A DNA stretch of 64,000 nt, taken from positions 1 through 64,000 of the forward strand of contig NZ_KK082171.1 in NCBI RefSeq assembly GCF_000598065.1, read 5' to 3'. The stretch is from Paenibacillus darwinianus. Its GTDB lineage: Bacteria; Bacillota; Bacilli; Paenibacillales; Paenibacillaceae. Under the pieces are notes generated by a model, which worked only from the letters and a program-made list of their open reading frames with translations, was not told the origin of the DNA and ran no database searches. Numbering within the stretch: the stretch's first letter is position 1; each line of letters starts with the position of its first letter. Below, piece by piece: positions 58,569-64,000 of this stretch. Position numbers and translations under genes: made by a program.

Positions 58569-60074
58569 ATGTCTTTTAAAACCGCTTTTATCGGCGCCGG
58601 CAGTATTGGTTTCACGAGGGGGCTGCTGCGGGATCTTTTGTCCGTGCCCGCGTTTCGCGATATCGACATTTCGTTTACCGACATCAATCGGCATAATCTC
58701 GATATGGTTGCCCAGCTGTGCCAACGCGATATTGAGGAAAATGGGCTGCCCGTTCGCATTCACGCAACGACCGACCGGCGCGAGGCGTTGAAAGGGGCCA
58801 AATACGTCATTTGCACGTTTCGCGTCGGCGGACTTGAGGCATTCGCAACCGATGTCGACATCCCGCTGAAGTATGGCGTCGATCAATGCGTCGGCGATAC
58901 GTTATGCGCCGGGGGCATCATGTACGGTCAACGCGGAATCGCCGTCATGCTTGAAATATGCAAAGATATCCGCGAGGTCGCGGCCGAGGACGCGCTGCTG
59001 CTCAATTATGCGAACCCGATGGCGATGCTGACATGGGCATGCAGCAAGTACGGCGGTGTGCGGACGATCGGGCTGTGCCACGGCGTGCAGCACGGACATC
59101 GGCAAATTGCCGATGTCTACGGTTTGAATCAGGAAGAGGTCGATATTATATGCGCAGGCATCAACCATCAGACCTGGTATATACAAATCCGCAGCAATGG
59201 GAAAGACCTGACCGAAGGATTGCTGGAGGCATTCGAGCAGCATCCGGAATTCAGCCGCACGGAGAAGGTCAGGATCGATATGCTGCGCCGTTTCGGTTAT
59301 TACAGCACGGAATCGAACGGTCATCTCAGCGAATACGTGCCGTGGTACCGCAAACGCCCGAATGAGATTATGGAATGGATCGATCTAGGGTCATGGATTA
59401 ACGGGGAAACGGGCGGTTATCTGCGCGTATGCACGGAAGGGCGAAGCTGGTTCGAAACCGATTTTCCGAATTGGATGAAAGACCCTGCACTGGTTTACGC
59501 GCAGGAGAATCGGGGACAGAAGCATGGCTCCTATATCGTCGAAGGCCTGGAAACGGGACGCGTCTACCGCGGGCATTTCAATGTCGTGAACAACGGGATC
59601 ATTTCCAATCTGCCGGACGATGCGATTATTGAAGCGCCGGGTTATGCGGACGGGAACGGCATCTCCATGCCGCATGTCGGAGCGCTTCCGCTCGGTCCGG
59701 CTGCGGTGTGCAATGTCAGTATTTCCGTGCAGCGCCTGGCTGTCGAGGCGGCGGTAACCGGAGATGACAAGCTGCTCCGTCAGGCGTTCATGATGGATCC
59801 GCTTGTCGGAGCGGTATGCAACCCGAAAGAGATAGGTCAGATGGTCGATGAGATGCTGGTGGCGCAGGAACAATGGCTGCCGCAATACGGTCCGGCCATC
59901 GCCGCCGCGAAAGCGCGGCTGTCGGAGGGCCACTTGATTCCGACACGCAATTATGAAGGCGCGGCGCGCATCAAGGTGAAATCGATAGAGGAAATGCGGC
60001 AGGATCGTGCGGCCGCCAACCGCAACGCGGGAGAATCCGACAAAGGCAAGGATCGAGCGGCTATCGTGAAATAA
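58569..60074 (+). CDS. GH4 NAD- and metal-dependent alpha-glycosidase
   Basis: A 501-residue family 4 enzyme, which cleaves glycosides by oxidation-elimination with NAD and a divalent metal. The NAD motif GAGSIGFTRGLLRDL is at the N-terminus, LLNYANPMAMLTWA follows, and the metal-binding signature Cys170-His171-Gly172-Val173 is in GLCHGVQHGHRQ, with AGINHQTWYI after it. The CHGV signature is neither the CHSV of MelA alpha-galactosidases nor the CHEV of alpha-galacturonidases, so the sugar specificity is open. An alpha-galactosidase would fit galactomannan use. ATG 58569 follows GGAGG. It lies in the transporter operon damaged by the kinase-permease deletion. Confidence 0.9.
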   Translation: MSFKTAFIGAGSIGFTRGLLRDLLSVPAFRDIDISFTDINRHNLDMVAQLCQRDIEENGLPVRIHATTDRREALKGAKYVICTFRVGGLEAFATDVDIPLKYGVDQCVGDTLCAGGIMYGQRGIAVMLEICKDIREVAAEDALLLNYANPMAMLTWACSKYGGVRTIGLCHGVQHGHRQIADVYGLNQEEVDIICAGINHQTWYIQIRSNGKDLTEGLLEAFEQHPEFSRTEKVRIDMLRRFGYYSTESNGHLSEYVPWYRKRPNEIMEWIDLGSWINGETGGYLRVCTEGRSWFETDFPNWMKDPALVYAQENRGQKHGSYIVEGLETGRVYRGHFNVVNNGIISNLPDDAIIEAPGYADGNGISMPHVGALPLGPAAVCNVSISVQRLAVEAAVTGDDKLLRQAFMMDPLVGAVCNPKEIGQMVDEMLVAQEQWLPQYGPAIAAAKARLSEGHLIPTRNYEGAARIKVKSIEEMRQDRAAANRNAGESDKGKDRAAIVK

Positions 60075-60105
60075 CAATTAGAGAATCAGTGTTTAATGAC
60101 CAACA

Positions 60106-60145
60106 AGCCCGGGAACCTGTAAAGCGGGTTCCCGGGCTCTTTTTG
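60106..60145 (+). terminator. Terminator after GH4 gene
   Basis: Perfect 12-bp GC-rich stem (60106-60117 with 60127-60138), then TTTTT. Confidence 0.85.
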
Positions 60146-60168
60146 CCGATCATCGAGCTATGATGCTC

Positions 60169-61104
60169 CTATTCCGTGGTGCTGCGAATGAAAGACAATA
60201 CGATATCCTGCGGATGGTCGCCGAAGCTGCTGCCGAACAGATTGAGGCCTCGTTTATTCACCGCATCCTCACGAACCTCGAAGCGGACGCGGATCGGCTT
60301 GTTGAACGCCAGATCAAGGGCATCGATTGTTGTCGGCGCGGACAATCGATCATTCACACGGCTGCCTTCTCGGGTAACATGCCATTCGGTAAGCATTCCG
60401 TATTCAGTGCCGCCTTTCCATCGCTCGGGCGTTAGTTTTCCCTTGCGGTCTCCAAAGTCGGCAGGGCTGGTCCAGGTGCCGATGGGCTTATCGTTAATGG
60501 TGAGCGATATATCGGAAGGCCAGTCTTCCCGGAAAGCGACAGCCTCGGAGCAAAGCTCTGCCCGTATGCGAAGCTCCTCCAGCTTAACGCCCGGCGGAAG
60601 CGGGTTGGCAAAATAATATTCCACGTAACCGGCTTCGGCAAACCATAAGAGGGCGGCCTCTGTCCGCTCAGGCATATAGAATACGCGAGGATCGTCCTGG
60701 GATCCGATGAGCATGCCGTCCCGATTGATCATGCCGCAAGGCGGCCGGATCGAACATTGTGAGTACATGCCGATCGGCATGTGTATTTCTTCAATCTGGT
60801 GTAACCCTTCGCCAGGCTTTGCAGGCAGCTCAAGCAATATCGAGCGGCAGGTGACGGAGCAGATTTTCTCCCGATTCGCGCCCTGCGTGGATACGACGAG
60901 CTCGGCCTGCTCCAGCGTCTGCACATTGATGGAGATGGTCGGCTGGGCAACGCCAAGCGCCTCGGCGAGCTGATTAATGCTCATCGGCTGGTTGCCCAGC
61001 GCTTCAAGTATGCGGACACGAACGTCGCCGGAGAGCGCTTTCGCCACATCGAGAATACGGGAGGCGGGATAACGGATGGTGTCCTGTCGATTGATATCAG
61101 TCAT
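60169..61104 (-). CDS. ArsR-like winged-helix regulator with large C-terminal domain
   Basis: A 311-residue regulator. The winged helix is at about residues 18-85 (SRILDVAKALSGDVRVRILEALGNQPMSINQLAEALGVAQPTISINVQTLEQAELV). A ~210-residue C-terminal part follows that is unlike ordinary ArsR proteins. It contains MPIGMYSQCSIRPPCGMI with two cysteines, FYMPERTEAALLWFAEAGYVEYYFANPLPPG and a beta-rich stretch with DISLTINDKPIGTWTSPADFGDRKG, resembling a jelly-roll ligand domain. ATG 61104 follows GAAAGGAA. It is divergent from a GH2 gene across 143 bases that hold a palindrome; control of that gene by a sugar bound to the C-terminal domain is likely. Confidence 0.82.
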   Translation of the reverse strand: MTDINRQDTIRYPASRILDVAKALSGDVRVRILEALGNQPMSINQLAEALGVAQPTISINVQTLEQAELVVSTQGANREKICSVTCRSILLELPAKPGEGLHQIEEIHMPIGMYSQCSIRPPCGMINRDGMLIGSQDDPRVFYMPERTEAALLWFAEAGYVEYYFANPLPPGVKLEELRIRAELCSEAVAFREDWPSDISLTINDKPIGTWTSPADFGDRKGKLTPERWKGGTEYGMLTEWHVTREGSRVNDRLSAPTTIDALDLAFNKPIRVRFEVREDAVNKRGLNLFGSSFGDHPQDIVLSFIRSTTE

Positions 61105-61148
61105 TGCAGGATTCCTTTCTCAAAGGAGGTCAAGTGAATTTAGTTTAC

Positions 61149-61176
61149 TATAAATTATTGATATTGTAAATTTATA
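61149..61176. promoter_or_regulatory. Palindrome between the divergent regulator and GH2 genes
   Basis: TATAAATT (61149-61156) and AATTTATA (61169-61176) form an 8-bp inverted repeat with a 12-base centre in a very AT-rich region. It is the likely operator of the ArsR-like regulator, overlapping both promoters. Confidence 0.5.
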
Positions 61177-61247
61177 ATATACATTGCGTAAACATAATAC
61201 ATATGTTAAGATGATGTCGAAATCATAAATGAAAGGTAGTGCTCGTA

Positions 61248-64000
61248 ATGGTTACAGAAGCTATGACATCCGGGACTGCAACGATGCCGCGACCGGAATA
61301 TCCCCGTCCGGATTGGCAGAGGAGCGAATGGCTCAATCTGAACGGTGTATGGTCGTTTCGATTCGATCCAAACAACGAAGGTATCGGTCATTGTTGGCAG
61401 ACGATAGATGAAACCGCTTACGATCAAGCGATTACGGTTCCGTTCTCCTGGACAAGTCCCTTGTCCGGCATCGGTAAGGACGTGAAAGGGATCGGCTGGT
61501 ATCGTCGTACGCTGAACTGGAAGCCGTCCGAAGCCGGTTCGCGCATTTTCCTGCGTTTCGGCGCCGTCGACTATTCCTGCGATGTCTGGGTCAATGGCGC
61601 ACATGCCGGTTTCCATAAAGGCGGATACGGAACATTCGAGTTTGATATAACGGACACATGGAAGCCGGACGGAGACAATACGATCGTCGTGCGTGCGGAG
61701 GATCACGACAACGACTACCAAACGCGCGGCAAACAGGGCTACGGCGAAATCCGGGGAATCTGGCAGCCGGTTTGGTTGGAAGCGCGGCCGCAAGCTTATG
61801 TGCGGGATGCCAAGTTTGTGACATCCCTCGACGGGCGAGTCGATTTGACGGTTGCCGTGCAAGCACACAAAGCCGGCCCTGCGGAATTGACGCTCAGGTT
61901 CGCGGAAGGCGCGGTAACGCATACGCAGCAGCTGACGGTTTCCGCAGGCGAGAACAAGATTACCGCGTCGTTTACGGTCAACGATCCACAGCTATGGAGT
62001 CCGGAAACGCCGTATTTATACGAAGGAGAAATAAGGTTGTCGGGCGATTTCGGCTTGGATACCGTCAGCACCTATTTCGGCATTCGCGAGATCGGTACGT
62101 CGAGGTTCGGCGGCAGAGGCTACCGGTGGATTACGCTCAACGGTAAACCTGTGTATCTGAACGGTACGCTGGACCAGTCGTTTCATCCGACCGGCTACTT
62201 CACCTATCCGTCCGATGATGAAATGAGAGATGAAATCTTCCTCATGAAGCGGCTTGGACTTAACTTCGTCCGCATTCACATCAAACCGGAAGAGCCGCGC
62301 AAGCTGTACTGGGCCGACAAGCTCGGCATTCTGGTGATGGAGGACATGCCCTGTTTCTGGGGACGTCCGGACGAAATTGCACGCGCTGCATATGAGCATG
62401 AAGCGCGGGAAGTCATCGACCGGGACTACAATCATCCGTCCATCTTCTCATGGGTGATGTTTAATGAGACCTGGGGCCTGATGTCGGGCGATATGACGCC
62501 GGGGCTGGCGAGCGATATCACCAAGCGCGACGGCTTTCTGCCCGAAACCCAGCAATGGGTGCGGGACATGTACCGCTGGGCGAAGCGGATCGACCCGTCA
62601 AGAATCGTGGAAGACAACTCGCCGTGCAACGGGGACCATGTCGAGACCGACATTAATACGTGGCATTTCTATATCAACGGCTATGACCAGGTTCGTGCGC
62701 ATGTGAGTGAAGTGGTGGAGAAAACGTTCCCCGGCTCCGACTTCAATTACATCGGAGGCAATGTACAAACGGATGCTCCGCTTATGAACAGTGAATGCGG
62801 CAACGTATGGGGTATCGATCACGGCGCTGGCGACAGCGACCTCGCATGGCATTACCGCTATATGATGAACGAATTCCGGCGGCACGACAAAATGTGCGGC
62901 TTCGTGTTCACCGAATTCCGCGACGTTACCAATGAGTTCAACGGCTATTACCGGCTGGATGGCTCCGACAAGCATTTCGGATATGAAGCTTTCGTGCCGG
63001 GCATGACATTGGCCGATCTGCATTCACCGGACTTCCTTGTCATCGACGCGCCGCCGTCCCAAACGGTGGAAGCGGGAGAGAACGTAACCGTGCCGCTGCT
63101 GCGTTCAAGCTTCTCGGACCGGTATCACGGTCATACGCTCAAGGTCTCATGGGAGCTGCATTACGACAATCTCGGCACACGCACTGTAGCCGATCGCGGA
63201 ATCGCCGACGCCGCTTGGGACGGCTACGGCGTGGCAGCCATAGCGCCGCTCACGGTCGGCATGCCCAAGCAGGATGCCGTCGCCGTGCTGGCGATCCGTT
63301 TGTTGAACGAAGCAGGGGAAACCGTTACGAGAAATTTCATTACGTTCGATGTGCGCGGGGGCGAAGAGAGTGGCGTGTACGATGCCGAAGGAGCTTTCGT
63401 TGGCATCCCTGTCGGCAGCTTTGCCGGAAATTCCTTCTCTCACCAATGGGAAGCGATTCAAGGGGCGAAAGTGAACGGCGCCGGGCACGGGAAATTCGTG
63501 TATGACGTTAAGCTCCCGGACCAATCGGTGCAGGAATTCATCGGGGACATCGAAATCCTGTTCGAAGCGAGCGCCAAGCGCGTATTGACCCGAAACGTGG
63601 AGGGTGTAAAGGAGCAAGCGATGGGCGTTCATTATATGCACGGCGCTGCGGCGAACGTAGAGCATAATCCGAACACCTATTACATGACTGACGACGAGCT
63701 GCATGAGTCGAAGGTAAATGTCCTGATCGATGGGGAGCGGATCGCATCGGTATCGCTGCCTGACGATCCGGCCGACAGTAGAGGCGTGCTGTCATGGCAC
63801 TATCAGCCGGTGGCGAACAAGCTGGATGAAGCGGGTTCTTACGGTTATTTGTGCAAAATCACCGTGCCGGGCCGCGTGGCCGCCGTGCTCGACCGAAGCC
63901 GAAACTTCCGTTTGGAACTTGAAGCGGACGAAGGCGGACTTGCGCTGTACGGGCGCAATGCCGGCCGTTATCCAATCGACCTGTTGATCCGTTATCGCTG
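61248..64000 (+). CDS. GH2 glycoside hydrolase, runs off the window end
   Basis: 917 codons are visible from ATG 61248, and the last two bases (TG) may begin a stop codon, so the protein may be essentially complete. The layout is family 2: a jelly roll (RPDWQRSEWLNLNGVWSFRFDP), an Ig-like domain, a TIM barrel with acid/base Glu407 in VMFNETWG and nucleophile Glu556 in FVFTEFRD, then additional C-terminal beta domains (about 600-917). There is no signal peptide. The family includes beta-galactosidase, beta-glucuronidase and beta-mannosidase; the sequence differs clearly from the mannosidase at 2592 and I cannot name the substrate. It is transcribed divergently from the ArsR-like regulator, which probably controls it. 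Confidence 0.88.
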   Translation, partial: MVTEAMTSGTATMPRPEYPRPDWQRSEWLNLNGVWSFRFDPNNEGIGHCWQTIDETAYDQAITVPFSWTSPLSGIGKDVKGIGWYRRTLNWKPSEAGSRIFLRFGAVDYSCDVWVNGAHAGFHKGGYGTFEFDITDTWKPDGDNTIVVRAEDHDNDYQTRGKQGYGEIRGIWQPVWLEARPQAYVRDAKFVTSLDGRVDLTVAVQAHKAGPAELTLRFAEGAVTHTQQLTVSAGENKITASFTVNDPQLWSPETPYLYEGEIRLSGDFGLDTVSTYFGIREIGTSRFGGRGYRWITLNGKPVYLNGTLDQSFHPTGYFTYPSDDEMRDEIFLMKRLGLNFVRIHIKPEEPRKLYWADKLGILVMEDMPCFWGRPDEIARAAYEHEAREVIDRDYNHPSIFSWVMFNETWGLMSGDMTPGLASDITKRDGFLPETQQWVRDMYRWAKRIDPSRIVEDNSPCNGDHVETDINTWHFYINGYDQVRAHVSEVVEKTFPGSDFNYIGGNVQTDAPLMNSECGNVWGIDHGAGDSDLAWHYRYMMNEFRRHDKMCGFVFTEFRDVTNEFNGYYRLDGSDKHFGYEAFVPGMTLADLHSPDFLVIDAPPSQTVEAGENVTVPLLRSSFSDRYHGHTLKVSWELHYDNLGTRTVADRGIADAAWDGYGVAAIAPLTVGMPKQDAVAVLAIRLLNEAGETVTRNFITFDVRGGEESGVYDAEGAFVGIPVGSFAGNSFSHQWEAIQGAKVNGAGHGKFVYDVKLPDQSVQEFIGDIEILFEASAKRVLTRNVEGVKEQAMGVHYMHGAAANVEHNPNTYYMTDDELHESKVNVLIDGERIASVSLPDDPADSRGVLSWHYQPVANKLDEAGSYGYLCKITVPGRVAAVLDRSRNFRLELEADEGGLALYGRNAGRYPIDLLIRYR

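Overview
The window looks like chromosome of a Paenibacillaceae-type Firmicute (Paenibacillus or Cohnella like). The base composition is moderately GC-rich. Strong GGAGG-type ribosome sites sit before many TTG and GTG starts. The sugar-binding proteins carry Gram-positive lipoboxes, there is a YesM/YesN-type two-component pair, and there are a CcpA-type cre and a PerR-like box. Almost everything serves uptake and breakdown of plant polysaccharide, above all beta-mannan (glucomannan/galactomannan). I count six solute-binding proteins and eleven intact ABC permeases but no ABC ATPase, so the importers must share an ATPase encoded elsewhere (MsmX/UgpC type). I see no rRNA, tRNA, CRISPR array or intact insertion sequence.

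Layout. 1-1033: a cellobiose 2-epimerase missing its C-terminus, run into the first ~60 codons of a GH130 mannoside phosphorylase. 1224-6827: a cre-controlled binding lipoprotein convergent with a GH9 - GH2 beta-mannosidase operon. 7148-14811: an operon under a LacI-family repressor with three matching operators (isomerase on one side; repressor, binding protein, two permeases, VOC, SDR and VOC proteins on the other). 15135-17974: a second LacI-family regulator and an orphan binding protein. 18151-29546: an unusual ten-kilobase uptake module made of a 980-residue binding protein, two separate permease pairs, an NHL/TPR surface protein, a Yip1-like membrane protein and a DUF5696 protein. 29662-36784: mannan enzymes (two GH26, one GH113, an SGNH esterase, Gfo/Idh oxidoreductase, isomerase, and the ruins of a CE2-type esterase). 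37077-46171: histidine kinase, response regulator, LplB/LplC-type permeases, binding protein and GH42 beta-galactosidase. 46465-52585: LacI-family regulator, binding protein, two permeases and a GH13 alpha-glucosidase. 52722-56653: SET protein, small membrane protein, catalase, SGNH hydrolase and cold-shock protein. 57008-64000: a histidine-kinase/permease chimera, a permease, a GH4 glycosidase, and an ArsR-like regulator divergent from a GH2 enzyme that runs off the end.

How it fits together (inference). Secreted CBM-GH26 mannanase cuts mannan outside and oligosaccharides enter through the ABC systems. Esterase removes acetyl groups, and cytoplasmic GH26, GH113, GH2, GH9, GH42 and GH4 enzymes finish the job. 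The window also carries at least five gene ruins (epimerase/GH130, an ABC-2 permease tail, a CE2 esterase, a YdjM-like tail, the kinase-permease fusion). Several have intact ends and a missing middle, which points either to recent deletion-driven decay or to collapsed assembly.
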